Shown piece after piece: positions 45,918 through 55,978 of a stretch of 64,000 nucleotides of DNA. The notes beneath the pieces are model-generated. The model had not been told where the DNA came from and ran no database searches. It saw only the letters and a list, made by a program, of their open reading frames with translations. Source of the DNA: RGIG464 sp045599585. GTDB lineage: Bacteria; Myxococcota_A; Bradymonadia; UBA4248. A program made the position numbers and the translations under genes. The stretch lies in contig JAZRWH010000003.1 of the NCBI GenBank assembly GCA_045599585.1, forward strand, positions 8,720 to 72,719, given 5' to 3'. Position 1 is the first letter of the stretch. Every line of letters starts with the position of its first letter.

Positions 45918-48491
45918 ATGGCAGATGAAATAAATGATAATAAGAACCTTGAGAACAATCAGGGCGAGATAGATGTCGTTAATATCGACGACGAACTAAA
46001 AAGTTGTTACCTAGCCTACGCAATGAGCGTCATCGTAGGTCGAGCTCTTCCAGACGTACGTGACGGGCTTAAGCCAGTGCATCGTCGTATTTTATATGCA
46101 ATGAGCAAGATCCGTGGTTGTGATACGAAGACGGTTAAATGTGCACGTATTGTCGGTGACGTCATTGGTAAGTATCATCCGCATGGTGACTCTGCGGCAT
46201 ACGACGCGCTAGTTCGTTTGGCGCAGCCATTTAATATGCGCTATGTGTTGGCTGATGGTCAGGGTAACTTCGGTACCATTGACGGCGATCCGGCCGCTGC
46301 TCAACGTTATACTGAGGCGAAGCTTTCGAAGCTTTCTTCTACGGACGTTCTCTGCGATCTCGACAAGGATACAGTCGATTTCATGCCAAACTTCGATGGT
46401 TCTGAAATCGAACCGATGGTTCTGCCAACGCGTATTCCGCTTTTGCTCGTCAACGGTTCTAATGGTATCGCCGTTGGTATGGCAACCAACATTCCGCCGC
46501 ACAATCTCGGTGAGATCATCGATGGTATGATTCATTTGATGAAACACCCCGATGCGACGACGCGTGATCTCATGCAGTACATCAAAGGCCCTGATTTTCC
46601 GACATACGGATATATCGTCGGTCGCAAGCCAATTTACGAAGCTTATGAAACAGGTCAGGGCAAAGTTCGCGTTCGCGCACGCGTACACGAAGAAAAAGTG
46701 CATGGTCACGATGCACTCATTGTCACAGAAGTGCCTTATCAGGTTAATAAATCTCGCATGATCCAAAAGATCGCGCAGCTCGTTACCGAAAAACGCATCG
46801 AAGGCATTCATGATCTGCGCGATGAATCTGGTAAAGACGGTATCCGTGTCGTCATTGAAATTAAAAAGGATTATCCACCTCAGGTCGTCTTAAATCACCT
46901 GTACAAATTGACGGAACTTCAGACAACGTTCGGTATTATTATGTTGGCCGTTGTCAACAATAAACCTGAGATCTTGACACTTAAACAAGTTCTCTCTCAT
47001 TTCATTGAGTTCCGTCGTGACGTCGTTGTTCGACGTACAATCTTCTTGCTCAAACAGGCTCGTGAACGCGCTCACATTTTGGAAGGCTTCAAAAAAGCCC
47101 TCGATAATCTTGATGAAGTTATTACGATCATTCGTGAGAGCCAAACAGCAGTTGAAGCTTCTACGCGCCTTATCGAGCGCTTTGAATTCACTGAGATTCA
47201 AACAAAGGCGATCCTTGAACTGCGTTTGCAGCGTCTCACAGGCTTGGAACGCGATAAGATTCTCGATGAATTGGCCGAAAAACTTCGATTGATCGGCGAA
47301 TACGAAGCAATCTTGAGCTCTAAAGAGCGCATCGATCAGTGCATTATCGACGAGATCATCCCTATGAAAGAAAAATATGCGGATGATCGCCGTACCGAGA
47401 TCATTGATGCAACTGAAGATGATGAGATCGAAGACGAAGATCTCATCGTCGAAGAATCCGTCATGGTGATGCGTACTAAACAGAATTATGTCAAACGTCT
47501 GCCTTTAAGTGAGTATCAGGCTCAAAATCGCGGCGGCCGTGGCAAAAAAGGTATCGCAACAAAAGACGATGATTACGTGCTCGATTTGTTCGCTTCATCG
47601 ACGCATCAACGCATTCTCATCTTTACTAGCTTGGGGCGCGTTTTCCAGCTTAAAGCTTATGAACTTCCTCAGGGTAACCGTAATTCAAAAGGTCGTCCGA
47701 TCATCAATATGTTGCCAAAGCTTGAACCGGGTGAAGACGTTGAAACGATTCTTCCGCTTCCTACCGATCATTTGGATGATCGTTACGTCGTTATGGTCAC
47801 GCGTGAAGCTGTCATCAAAAAGACGAGTTTGCTCGCTTTCGAACACATTAATAAAAACGGTCTTCGTGCAATCAATTTCCGTGAAGGTGACAAGCTTATT
47901 AGCGCTCGTATCGCGACAGACAACGATTCCATTATGCTCATGTCAAAATTTGGTATGAGCTGTCGATTCCCGTCGACAGATATTCGACCCATGGGCCGTA
48001 CTGCTGTCGGTGTGCGCGGCATGAAGTTTAAAAAGGAAAATGACGAAGTCATTGGCATGGAGATCGTCGATGATCCGAATGGCATGCTCCTTTGCGTCAC
48101 GGAAAATGGCTACGGCAAACGTACGCCCATCAGCGACTACCGCCTCCAGTCTCGTGCCGGTTCTGGTATTCAGGCGATTAATACGGGTGAACGTAACGGT
48201 TGTGTCGTTGCTGCAATGCTCGTATATGAAGATGCTCATATCTTGCTCGCTACTGACACGGGCACAATCATTCGTACGCGCGTTAGCGAAATTCGCGAAA
48301 CAGGACGTACGGCTGCTGGTGTTAAAATCATGAAGACGGGTGAAAATGAACACGTCGTTGCTGTTGCTCGTATCGAAGGCGATGATGACGATAATGAACT
48401 GACACCAGTTCCTGTCGACGAAAATGCTGATATTCAGGAATCTGAAGTCGAATCAGTTCCTTCTGAAGACGGAGAGAATGATGACCAGTAA
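45918..48491 (+). CDS. gyrA: DNA gyrase subunit A
   Basis: 857 residues. The breakage-reunion domain starts with SCYLAYAMSVIVGRALPD and carries the catalytic Tyr131 in AAAQRYTEAKLS. The quinolone-determining region reads HPHGDSAAYDALVRLAQP, with Ser and Ala/Tyr at the usual positions of susceptible enzymes. The C-terminal beta-pinwheel begins with a GyrA-box variant, QNRGGRGKKG near residue 535, which separates it from ParC. An acidic tail ends the protein. ATG 45918 has AGGAGG at 45903-45908. The last codons overlap the start of the next gene. Confidence 0.96.
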   Translation: MADEINDNKNLENNQGEIDVVNIDDELKSCYLAYAMSVIVGRALPDVRDGLKPVHRRILYAMSKIRGCDTKTVKCARIVGDVIGKYHPHGDSAAYDALVRLAQPFNMRYVLADGQGNFGTIDGDPAAAQRYTEAKLSKLSSTDVLCDLDKDTVDFMPNFDGSEIEPMVLPTRIPLLLVNGSNGIAVGMATNIPPHNLGEIIDGMIHLMKHPDATTRDLMQYIKGPDFPTYGYIVGRKPIYEAYETGQGKVRVRARVHEEKVHGHDALIVTEVPYQVNKSRMIQKIAQLVTEKRIEGIHDLRDESGKDGIRVVIEIKKDYPPQVVLNHLYKLTELQTTFGIIMLAVVNNKPEILTLKQVLSHFIEFRRDVVVRRTIFLLKQARERAHILEGFKKALDNLDEVITIIRESQTAVEASTRLIERFEFTEIQTKAILELRLQRLTGLERDKILDELAEKLRLIGEYEAILSSKERIDQCIIDEIIPMKEKYADDRRTEIIDATEDDEIEDEDLIVEESVMVMRTKQNYVKRLPLSEYQAQNRGGRGKKGIATKDDDYVLDLFASSTHQRILIFTSLGRVFQLKAYELPQGNRNSKGRPIINMLPKLEPGEDVETILPLPTDHLDDRYVVMVTREAVIKKTSLLAFEHINKNGLRAINFREGDKLISARIATDNDSIMLMSKFGMSCRFPSTDIRPMGRTAVGVRGMKFKKENDEVIGMEIVDDPNGMLLCVTENGYGKRTPISDYRLQSRAGSGIQAINTGERNGCVVAAMLVYEDAHILLATDTGTIIRTRVSEIRETGRTAAGVKIMKTGENEHVVAVARIEGDDDDNELTPVPVDENADIQESEVESVPSEDGENDDQ

Positions 48492-49878
48492 TCGGTCATT
48501 AAATCTTATGATCCAGGCGCAGAAAACGTTGCGCCGTCTGGGGCACGCTGGAATCAGGGTTGCCCCCTTCGCGCTTGTGATGGGGCTCGTGTGCGCTTGT
48601 GATCAAGTCGAACAAGAAAAATCATCGTATGACCTCGATTTTTCAAAAGTATCGGAGGCAGACAATGACGTCATTCACGAATCTCATACGGAGCACGAAA
48701 CGAGTGACGCTGAATCTTTCGCTTCGACAGACGAAACTTCTCAGCTCAAATGCACTTTCGAAGCGCCACGCGTGATTGAAGTCATCAATCCCGTCAGTGT
48801 ATCAAATTATGCTCTGGATACGCTCGGAGTTCAAACGGCTGTTTCACCAGACGATGCTTGTATTACTCAACTGCTCAATGACGGTGCTCAGATCCTTTAC
48901 CGCGATGAATCGCGAGCGTTCGCTTTCTATGCCAATCGCTTCGAATCTATGCTCTACGATTTTTCGGCACGCATTGACGTTGATGCCATCGAAGGGCGTT
49001 ACGATTTTGAAGCTAAGCGTCTCGTGCCAGGGATCGATGGACAAAAAGTTGATCACGCTGCAACGCGTAACGCCTTTTTTGAAGCTGTAAAATCGGGCGC
49101 TCCTGCTTTCGAAATCGCTATTCAAACGACGCACGCTCTTTCTCATGACGTGTCCGCTTACGCGGGGTTTGAACCGAAGTATCGAATTGGACACTACGCA
49201 ACTCATTTCTCACGCGCAAAGAATCGTACGATCAATGTAAAACTTGCAGCATCTGCAATGAACGGTATCTTTCTCGTTCCAGGAGCTGAGTTCTCATATA
49301 ATGATTGGGTAGGGGAGCGTAGCGAGGCACGAGGTTTTAAAGAAGCCCCCGTCATTGAACAGGGACAGCTCGTCGAAGGACTCGGCGGCGGTGCTTGCCA
49401 GGTTTCCTCAACCATCCATGCAGCCGCTCTACTCGCTGGACTTGGTATCGAAGAACGATACAACCATTCCCTGCCGTCTAGTTATATTCCAACGGGTATG
49501 GATGCCGTCGTCAGTTATCCTATCCTCGATCTGCGCGTAAAAAATACTTTGTCTTCTCCCGTTGTTCTTAAAGTTACAACGCAGGATGATGTGTTGACGG
49601 CTGAACTCTATTCAAACGAACAACGTTCTGATCGTGTTCTCTTCAGAAAAGAAGTTGTGGAAGAAATTCCCTTCAAAGAAACGATTACCGTCGATCCAAC
49701 CTATGAGCCCGGGACGATCAAGATTCGTAAACGTGGTAAAGTAGGTTACCGTGTTCAGCGCGGCCGTATTTTCTGGAAAGATGGCAAAGAAACTTTTGAA
49801 AAACTTAATGCCGATGTTTATCAATCTCAGCCGCAGCAAACGAGTATCGCGTACGATGTCGTCTATCCTCAGCCGTGA
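48481..49878 (+). CDS. VanW-family lipoprotein
   Basis: 465 residues from ATG 48481 (or 48478), overlapping gyrA by 11 bp, so translation is coupled. A hydrophobic N-terminal segment (VAPFALVMGLVCAC) ends in a plausible lipobox VCAC. An acidic linker follows, then a domain of unknown type (residues 80-230) and the VanW domain: AEFSYNDWVGERSEARGF, LGGGACQVSSTIHAAALLAG (quoted to the core) and IPTGMDAVVSYP. VanW is named from vancomycin-resistance clusters; its molecular function is unknown but an envelope role is likely. The C-terminal region has G5-like character (ETITVDPTYEPG, IKIRKRGKVGY). Confidence 0.85.
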   Translation: MTSNRSLNLMIQAQKTLRRLGHAGIRVAPFALVMGLVCACDQVEQEKSSYDLDFSKVSEADNDVIHESHTEHETSDAESFASTDETSQLKCTFEAPRVIEVINPVSVSNYALDTLGVQTAVSPDDACITQLLNDGAQILYRDESRAFAFYANRFESMLYDFSARIDVDAIEGRYDFEAKRLVPGIDGQKVDHAATRNAFFEAVKSGAPAFEIAIQTTHALSHDVSAYAGFEPKYRIGHYATHFSRAKNRTINVKLAASAMNGIFLVPGAEFSYNDWVGERSEARGFKEAPVIEQGQLVEGLGGGACQVSSTIHAAALLAGLGIEERYNHSLPSSYIPTGMDAVVSYPILDLRVKNTLSSPVVLKVTTQDDVLTAELYSNEQRSDRVLFRKEVVEEIPFKETITVDPTYEPGTIKIRKRGKVGYRVQRGRIFWKDGKETFEKLNADVYQSQPQQTSIAYDVVYPQP

Positions 49879-50001
49879 TCTCAGACTTTCTGCTGGGGGC
49901 TTTTTCTGGATAGAATCAAGATTAAGTCTAAATTGCTCATGAGTCATATTTGACCCAATGAAAGAATACTTCGATGTTGCGTAAACGAAGGAGCTAAAAT
50001 A

Positions 50002-50667
50002 ATGATAGATATGCCCGATAACAAAAAAGTTCTCATTGCGCCGAGTTTATTGTCCGCCGATTTCGCTAAACTCGGTGAAGAAGTTCAAGCGCTCGAAAAA
50101 GCTGGTGCGGATTGGCTTCATTTTGATGTTATGGATGGTCGTTTTGTTCCCAATATGTCCATCGGTATTCCTGTCCTTGAGTGCCTCCGCAAAGTGACGC
50201 GCCTCCCAATCGACGTGCACCTCATGATTGTTGAACCCGACAGTATGATTGATGCCTTCGCTAAGGCTGGTGCTGATACGCTTTGTGTCCAGATCGAAGC
50301 TTGCACACATCTTCATCGTACCATCGCACATATTCACCAGGTCGGCTGTCGCGCAGGCGTCGCGCTCAATCCGCATACCCCCCTCGATGGGCTTAAATAT
50401 GTGATCAATGATCTCGATTTTGTCCTTGTGATGAGCGTGAATCCTGGATTTGGCGGTCAGAGCTACATTCCTGCATGCACACAAAAAATTGCAGAACTTC
50501 ATGCGCTCTATCCTAACCTCTTGATCGAAGTTGACGGCGGCATCAAAGCTTCGACGATTTCTGCTGCCGCCAAAGCTGGGGCCAGTGTTTTTGTTTCGGG
50601 CTCCGGTATTTTTTCTAAATCCGATTATGCTCAGGCTATTTCGGAGCTTCGATCTTTGGCACATTAA
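50002..50667 (+). CDS. rpe: ribulose-phosphate 3-epimerase
   Basis: 221 residues, a TIM barrel that interconverts ribulose-5-phosphate and xylulose-5-phosphate in the pentose phosphate pathway. IAPSLLSADFAKLGEEV, the metal-binding HFDVMDGRFVPN and VDVHLMI motif (here IDVHLMIVEP), LVMSVNPGFGGQ and EVDGGIKAST are all present. Ser, His, Asp and Met residues of the active site are intact. ATG 50002 (GGAGCT nine bases upstream) or ATG 50011. It follows the VanW gene by 123 bp on the same strand. Confidence 0.96.
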   Translation: MIDMPDNKKVLIAPSLLSADFAKLGEEVQALEKAGADWLHFDVMDGRFVPNMSIGIPVLECLRKVTRLPIDVHLMIVEPDSMIDAFAKAGADTLCVQIEACTHLHRTIAHIHQVGCRAGVALNPHTPLDGLKYVINDLDFVLVMSVNPGFGGQSYIPACTQKIAELHALYPNLLIEVDGGIKASTISAAAKAGASVFVSGSGIFSKSDYAQAISELRSLAH

Positions 50668-50694
50668 ACTTTGGCCGGTCTTTTCGGGCGAGCC

Positions 50695-50754
50695 TTGCTC
50701 TCCCAATACGCCCGGCCCGGCGGCTTTTCGGGCTTTTGCCCTCAATACGCCGCC
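50695..50754 (+). repeat. two short hairpins after rpe
   Basis: 50695-50714: CGGGCG ... CAATA-C-GCCCG with a poor interior. 50719-50754: GGCGGC-TTTTCGGGC-ttt-GCCCTCAATA-C-GCCGCC, the bulged C preserved. They lie 28 bp after the rpe stop and may end its transcript. The 400-bp gap to the next gene also has an ATGCCCC/GGGGCAT hairpin near 50993-51013. Confidence 0.65.
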
Positions 50755-51071
50755 GTTAAGCGTCTGGATTCGTTCAGTAAAAATTGTGCTGATTACAGGC
50801 TTTGATTGCATCATCAGCGTGCAAAAAAGATACATGATTTCATAAATCAGGTCGTCGTTTGCGCTTTTTTAGCGCAAAATGAAATGGGCTTGCTTTCATC
50901 AAGGTGACTCTCTCTATGGGTTCCAGCTTAAATCTGTGTGGTAACTCTTGTGGCTCTCTCTTGACGAATGCTTCATTAACATATAAATGCAAATGCCCCC
51001 TTTTTGTGGGGCATGGGTATGCACTCAAGTGAGTGTGAACGTTTTTCAATTTAAACGTATTAGGCAAAAAC

Positions 51072-53726
51072 GTGGCTGCAGATAAAGAAAAAGTCCTTGA
51101 GGCGGCGCAGAAGTACGCAGACAAGGATCAATACGACAAAGCAATTCGTGAAATTCAAAAGATCAGCGATGATTACAAGTCTGATGCTCGAGTTCAGCTG
51201 AAGCTTGCAACTTATTACGAAAAAGCCAAACGAATACCCGAAGCTGTAGAGACGCTTACGGAGATTGCCAATCTCTATCGCAACCAGGGGGCTGCACAGA
51301 AGGCGCTTGCCATTATTAAACAGGCTCAAAAATTAGATCCTGTAAACTGTGAGTTGGCCCTTACGGGAGCAGAACTCTACGGTTCACTTGGTCTTCCGCA
51401 TGAAGCAGTAGCTCAGCTAAGCCGCAGTATCGAATTCATTGATCCGTCAATGAATAATGAGATGTATGGCAAGTTGATCCAAATGATGGTGCGTGTAGAC
51501 AGCGAAAATGTTCAAACGCGTATCAAATATGCCAAGTACCTTATCGATCAAAATGATCTCGAAGGTGCCTGCAGACAGTATAGTCTGGCTTTGGCTCAGC
51601 TCCTCAGCAAAGATCGTCTTGTCGATTACGTCCAGACAGCTCGCGAGTATTTGAAGATTTGTCATGATGATACAGATACAATCTTCAATCTGGCCAATAT
51701 ATATGTCAAGATGAATCGCTTTACGGATGCCGTAGCGATTATGTCGGATATCAGCGAAGAAATTCGTACGCCTGAAATTCACGAACTTTTGGTCAAATGC
51801 TATACCCAGACGCGACGTACGAGCGAAGCCGTCAAAGAACTCAAAACGCTGGCTCGAAAACTTAAAACCAACGGCGAACGCGACGACGTTATCGAAGATG
51901 TTTGGCTTCGTGCTCAAAAATTAGCTCCGAACGATGAAGAAATCATCATGGCGCTTAATGGCGATGATGATATTCCGATGTTAGGTGCATCTGCTGTCTT
52001 TTCACTCAACGATTTGATGATGATCGCATCGACGCCAAGTGCCGAGCCTGTGAGTCAGCAGCAAAATTACAATCAGCCGCCGCAGTCGCCTTATCAGCAG
52101 CAAAATTACAATCAGCCGCCGCAGCCGCCCTATCAGCAGCAAAATTACAATCAGCCGCCGCAGCCGCCCTATCAGCAGCAAAATTACAATCAGCCGCCGC
52201 AGGCACCTGCTCGCGCAAACGATTCGTTGAATGCTGAGTTCTCGATGGCTTTAGAGGCGTACCATAACAGTGACCCAGCACGTGCTGCTGCAATTTGTCA
52301 GCGTATTCTCGAAAGAGATGAGCAACACATGCCTTCGCTGCGTCTTCTTACAGAAATCTATGAACAGGCAGGGGACAACGTTTCTCAGGCCTATGTTGAA
52401 CGAAAAATTGCCAAAGCCGTTTATCAGCGCGATCTCGAAGAAGGCATCAGACACGTCCTTATTGCCGAAAAATGTACGCCGAACGCTTGGGAAAATTACA
52501 ATTTAATGCTCGTTTTTGGTGTTGATCCTACGCAGTACGGATTGTTGCCACCTGAAACCATGGGAAGCGTAAGCAGTGCTACGCAGCAGCGAGTCTCTCG
52601 ACAACCCGCGCCCGCACCCGCGCCCGCTCAGCCTCCTGTTCCGAATACGTTTAATAGACCGGCAGCCCCAGCACCTTCTCCATTCGAAGCTGAATCATCA
52701 AGTATGATAGAAGAAATGGACGATCTCGATGGGGATACGCCTGCTGCACCGCTTCCAACTGTTGCGATCGAAGCTACGGTGCCTGCTCCATCGCAAAACC
52801 GTTTGGCTGCACCGCCTCCGATTCCGCGTCCTGGTGGATTTATGCCTCCTTCCAATGGCATTCGTGGCGGAATTCCTGCTGTTCCTACGGCCGGCATACC
52901 GCGTCCTGGGGTGAAAAGCGGTGCTGTTGCAGCGATTCCTCCTGTGACGAAAAATCCTGCTGTCGGCAATGTTCCGCCAGTTCCAAGCAACTTGCATCGT
53001 CGTATGACCCTCGAAATGCCCGCTCCAATGCAGTCAATTTCGAATGATGTCATTTCTGACCTCCGTAAGCTCGAAAAACCTAAAGCGACACCAGTTCCTC
53101 AGCCTTCTCAAAAACCTGGCTTCGCTACAGCTGCTTCGTTTATGAAACCTTCGTCGCCTTCCGCGGATAATGAAGAACTCTTCGGCGAAAATTTCATAGA
53201 TGAGTTGGATGATGTTTTCGCTGGCCTCATGAACGAGAATGCTCCAGATGCGGAAGAAGAAGATGTGAATGGCGTAACAGCGAACAATGCTTTCATGCCT
53301 GGCCCTGTCAATGCTCAGCCGCCTCAGCCAAAAGCCCCCGCTGCGCCCAAACAACCGTTTGCACCAGCTCCAGTTCCTCAACGCCCAACAGCAACCCCGG
53401 CTCGACCAGCAATCCCTAATCGTGCAGCTCCTGCTCCTGCTCGTCCTGCCTCTGTGCCCGGTCGCGCTCAATCTCAGGTTATTCCGCGCGTTGGTTTCCA
53501 ACCTGCTCCGCGTACCCCTGTTCAACCAGCAGCTCCACGTACGCCTGCTCAACCTGCGGGTATCCCCTTCAATGCAATGCAGCAAGTCCAGGCTATCCTC
53601 CAGGAAGTCGATTTCTATGCGTCACTCGGTTTGATGGATGATGCAAGCAAACTTATCCTCGGGCTCGTTCAGGAATATGGCGATACCGGAATCATTCACG
53701 ATAAAAAAGTTTCCTTGGGATTATAA
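51072..53726 (+). CDS. TPR protein with proline-rich linker
   Basis: 884 residues from GTG 51072 (MAADKEKVLEAAQKYADKDQ). The first 300 residues are TPR-like helical repeats (YDKAIREIQKISDDY, AVETLTEIANLYRNQ). Then come four tandem copies of QQQNYNQPPQPPY (39 bp each, 52059-52205), a second helical block (EFSMALEAYHNSDPARAAAIC), a long Pro/Ala-rich low-complexity region (residues 510-850) with an acidic island (ELFGENFIDELDDVFAGL), and a C-terminal helical unit (AILQEVDFYASLGLMDDASKLI) like those that end scaffold TPR proteins. No signal peptide. Probably a cytoplasmic scaffold; partners unknown. The GTG start has only a weak ribosome site. Confidence 0.75.
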   Translation: MAADKEKVLEAAQKYADKDQYDKAIREIQKISDDYKSDARVQLKLATYYEKAKRIPEAVETLTEIANLYRNQGAAQKALAIIKQAQKLDPVNCELALTGAELYGSLGLPHEAVAQLSRSIEFIDPSMNNEMYGKLIQMMVRVDSENVQTRIKYAKYLIDQNDLEGACRQYSLALAQLLSKDRLVDYVQTAREYLKICHDDTDTIFNLANIYVKMNRFTDAVAIMSDISEEIRTPEIHELLVKCYTQTRRTSEAVKELKTLARKLKTNGERDDVIEDVWLRAQKLAPNDEEIIMALNGDDDIPMLGASAVFSLNDLMMIASTPSAEPVSQQQNYNQPPQSPYQQQNYNQPPQPPYQQQNYNQPPQPPYQQQNYNQPPQAPARANDSLNAEFSMALEAYHNSDPARAAAICQRILERDEQHMPSLRLLTEIYEQAGDNVSQAYVERKIAKAVYQRDLEEGIRHVLIAEKCTPNAWENYNLMLVFGVDPTQYGLLPPETMGSVSSATQQRVSRQPAPAPAPAQPPVPNTFNRPAAPAPSPFEAESSSMIEEMDDLDGDTPAAPLPTVAIEATVPAPSQNRLAAPPPIPRPGGFMPPSNGIRGGIPAVPTAGIPRPGVKSGAVAAIPPVTKNPAVGNVPPVPSNLHRRMTLEMPAPMQSISNDVISDLRKLEKPKATPVPQPSQKPGFATAASFMKPSSPSADNEELFGENFIDELDDVFAGLMNENAPDAEEEDVNGVTANNAFMPGPVNAQPPQPKAPAAPKQPFAPAPVPQRPTATPARPAIPNRAAPAPARPASVPGRAQSQVIPRVGFQPAPRTPVQPAAPRTPAQPAGIPFNAMQQVQAILQEVDFYASLGLMDDASKLILGLVQEYGDTGIIHDKKVSLGL

Positions 53727-53754
53727 ATCTACAATTTGTAATTCTTGAAATATT

Positions 53755-53793
53755 GCGCCGAAAACAGTTGTTCTGATTTTCGGCGCTTTTTTT
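53755..53793 (+). terminator. terminator of the TPR gene
   Basis: GCGCCGAAAA-cagttgttctga-TTTTCGGCGC followed by seven T. Confidence 0.92.
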
Positions 53794-53895
53794 AACGCAT
53801 GTCTTCTAATGAACATATTGCTTTGTTTGCGTCTTTGTTCATTAGAAGATATTACAACTAAACAGCTTCGGCTCATTATTCATAAGAAGAAATCT

Positions 53896-55671
53896 ATGGA
53901 ACTCGAAATTCATTCTAATAACGCCGCTGATCTCCTAAAAAATTCCATTGATAAGTATGGTGATAAAGAATTTTTCGGCGTCAAAAAAGCTGGAAAATAT
54001 GAATGGATCACTTTCTCTGAATTTGATGTCAGAGTGCGCAAATTCCGTTCGGCTGTGCGAAAAATGGGGATCGAAAAAGGCGATGTTATTGGCGTCATCG
54101 CAAGTAACTCCGTTGAATTTGCGCTTACTGTTTACGGCGCCTACGGCATCGGTGCTATCGTCGTCCCCATGTACGAAGTTCAAAAACCTTCCGATTGGGA
54201 ATATATTATTAAAGATGCTAACATTAAACTTCTTGTCGTTGGAAACGATAATATAAAATCTCAAATCGAAGGGTTTAAGATCGAGTCGATCAAAAATATT
54301 CTGGTTATCCGCTCTTCAGATAGCAAAGATCCTAATAATATTAATAACGTCATTAATCAGGAAGAAGGTCTCGTCAGCTGCATCGAAATGGAAGGTTCCG
54401 AGATCGCTGATATCGTTTATACAAGTGGTACAACGGGCAACCCGAAAGGTGTTGAAATTACACACCGTAACCTCATTGAGGACGTCGTCAGAACTTGTAA
54501 AGGTTTTAACCTCTTTCCCACTGATCGTACGCTCGCTTTCTTGCCCTGGGCTCACGCCTTTGGCAAAACGGTCGAACTCTTGCTTTTCCCCGCAGTAGGC
54601 GCCGCAATCGGCCTCGTGGAATCAAATCGTACCATCGTTCAGAATCTCCTCGAAGTCAATCCGACAGTATTTGTCTCTGTTCCTAAATTGTTCAACACAA
54701 TTTATGATACAATTCACCAAAAACTTGAAGATAAAACGATCGCGCGTATGCTCTTCGGTCGAACTGAAGCTCTTGCTAAAAAAGCTCGCTCCGGCAAAGA
54801 TCTCTCTTTCGCTGATAAACTTCAGATGAAAGTCCTCGATCGCGTCGTTGGAAACAAAGTGCGCAGCGTTTTCGGAAATAGCCTCCGCTTCTGTATCAGC
54901 GGCGGCGCTGCTCTCTCCGAAGAAGTCGCTAACTTCTTTATCGACTTCGGTATCGAAATCTATGAAGGGTACGGTATGACCGAAACGTCACCAATTATCG
55001 CCGTGAATACGCCTAATTTCGGACGCAAAGTCGGTTCCGTTGGTAAACCCCTTCCCGGCGTTCCCGTTCGCATTGAGGTCGATCCGGACGGTGAAAGCTC
55101 TGATCAGGGCGAAATCATTGTCGGTGACCCGATCGTTATGAAGCAATATCATAATCTCCCCGAAACCACGGCTGAAGTTTTGACCGAAAATCATGAACTT
55201 CGTACTGGTGATATGGGCTTCCTTGATAAAGATGGCTTCCTCTTTATTACTGGCCGCGTTAAAGAACAATATAAACTCGAAAATGGTAAATATGTCGTTC
55301 CCAGCGCCCTCGAAGCGAAAGTCATGTCTTCTCTTATGATAGAAACTTGCGTAATCTTTGGTGCGAATAAACCTTATAATGTCGCTGTCATTCAGCCGAC
55401 TGCTGCTTTCCTTACCAAATTTAAAACTGATAATAAGCTCGAAAATGCTTCTAATGCTGATCTCGAAACCAATGATAAACTTCATGCGGCAATGGATCAG
55501 GAGCTTAACAAAATGTGTGAGGCTTTTAGAGGTTACGAAAAACCCCGCAAATTCATCATTACGCTCGATGAATTTACAATTACAAACGGCATGATGACGC
55601 CTGCGCTTAAAATTAAACGCCGTGAGGTTGAAAAGAAATACGCAGACCGCATTAAAGGCTTGTATGTTTAA
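53896..55671 (+). CDS. long-chain fatty acid-CoA ligase (AMP-forming)
   Basis: 591 residues from ATG 53896 (MELEIHSNNAADLLKNS); the frame is open from 53809. It activates fatty acids through an acyl-adenylate. The phosphate-binding loop is YTSGTTGNPKGVE near residue 174, the adenine-binding motif YEGYGMTETSP near 356, and the hinge region is TGDMGFLDKDGFLFITGRVKE (shortened) with QYKLENGKYVVP, the variant typical of the COG1022 long-chain ligases. Late codons are C-ending, as in a well-expressed gene. A strong terminator follows. Substrate length is inferred from family only. Confidence 0.9.
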   Translation: MELEIHSNNAADLLKNSIDKYGDKEFFGVKKAGKYEWITFSEFDVRVRKFRSAVRKMGIEKGDVIGVIASNSVEFALTVYGAYGIGAIVVPMYEVQKPSDWEYIIKDANIKLLVVGNDNIKSQIEGFKIESIKNILVIRSSDSKDPNNINNVINQEEGLVSCIEMEGSEIADIVYTSGTTGNPKGVEITHRNLIEDVVRTCKGFNLFPTDRTLAFLPWAHAFGKTVELLLFPAVGAAIGLVESNRTIVQNLLEVNPTVFVSVPKLFNTIYDTIHQKLEDKTIARMLFGRTEALAKKARSGKDLSFADKLQMKVLDRVVGNKVRSVFGNSLRFCISGGAALSEEVANFFIDFGIEIYEGYGMTETSPIIAVNTPNFGRKVGSVGKPLPGVPVRIEVDPDGESSDQGEIIVGDPIVMKQYHNLPETTAEVLTENHELRTGDMGFLDKDGFLFITGRVKEQYKLENGKYVVPSALEAKVMSSLMIETCVIFGANKPYNVAVIQPTAAFLTKFKTDNKLENASNADLETNDKLHAAMDQELNKMCEAFRGYEKPRKFIITLDEFTITNGMMTPALKIKRREVEKKYADRIKGLYV

Positions 55672-55699
55672 TGCTATAATTCGAAATATATAATATTTC

Positions 55700-55736
55700 A
55701 GGCTTCCCAATGTAATAAATTGGGAAGCCTTTTTTG
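55700..55736 (+). terminator. acyl-CoA ligase terminator
   Basis: AGGCTTCCCAA-tgtaataaa-TTGGGAAGCCT followed by T-run. Confidence 0.93.
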
Positions 55737-55765
55737 TTTATTTCATCTTTGGGTTTGTTTTCAAA

Positions 55766-55822
55766 AGGGGAAGGTCTTCCCCTGAGCGGCTATTGGCTTT
55801 GCCAATACGCCGCTACCCCTTC
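55766..55822 (+). repeat. long hairpin repeat, copy 6 (compact)
   Basis: GGGGAAG-GT-CTTCCCC, TGAGCGGC-TATTGGC-ttt-GCCAATA-C-GCCGCTACCCCTTC. Six outer pairs (GAGCGGC less the flank) around the unpaired C. Confidence 0.88.
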
Positions 55823-55978
55823 GCGCCTGCAGCGTGCTCTTCGGTTTCAGTCTATTTGTTTGAAGGTACGTGTTGTTCTGCTCTATGCTTTGAATTTGTG
55901 CTATAATAAATTAGGCAGTTAAGGATCTGCTTTCATTGATTTAGTCTAAGGACTTAACAACATAAAAGGAGTTATACA

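Noticed and set aside
52059..52205. CRISPR array or minisatellite
   Set aside because: Direct 39-bp repeats without spacers, in frame inside a proline/glutamine-rich protein segment.
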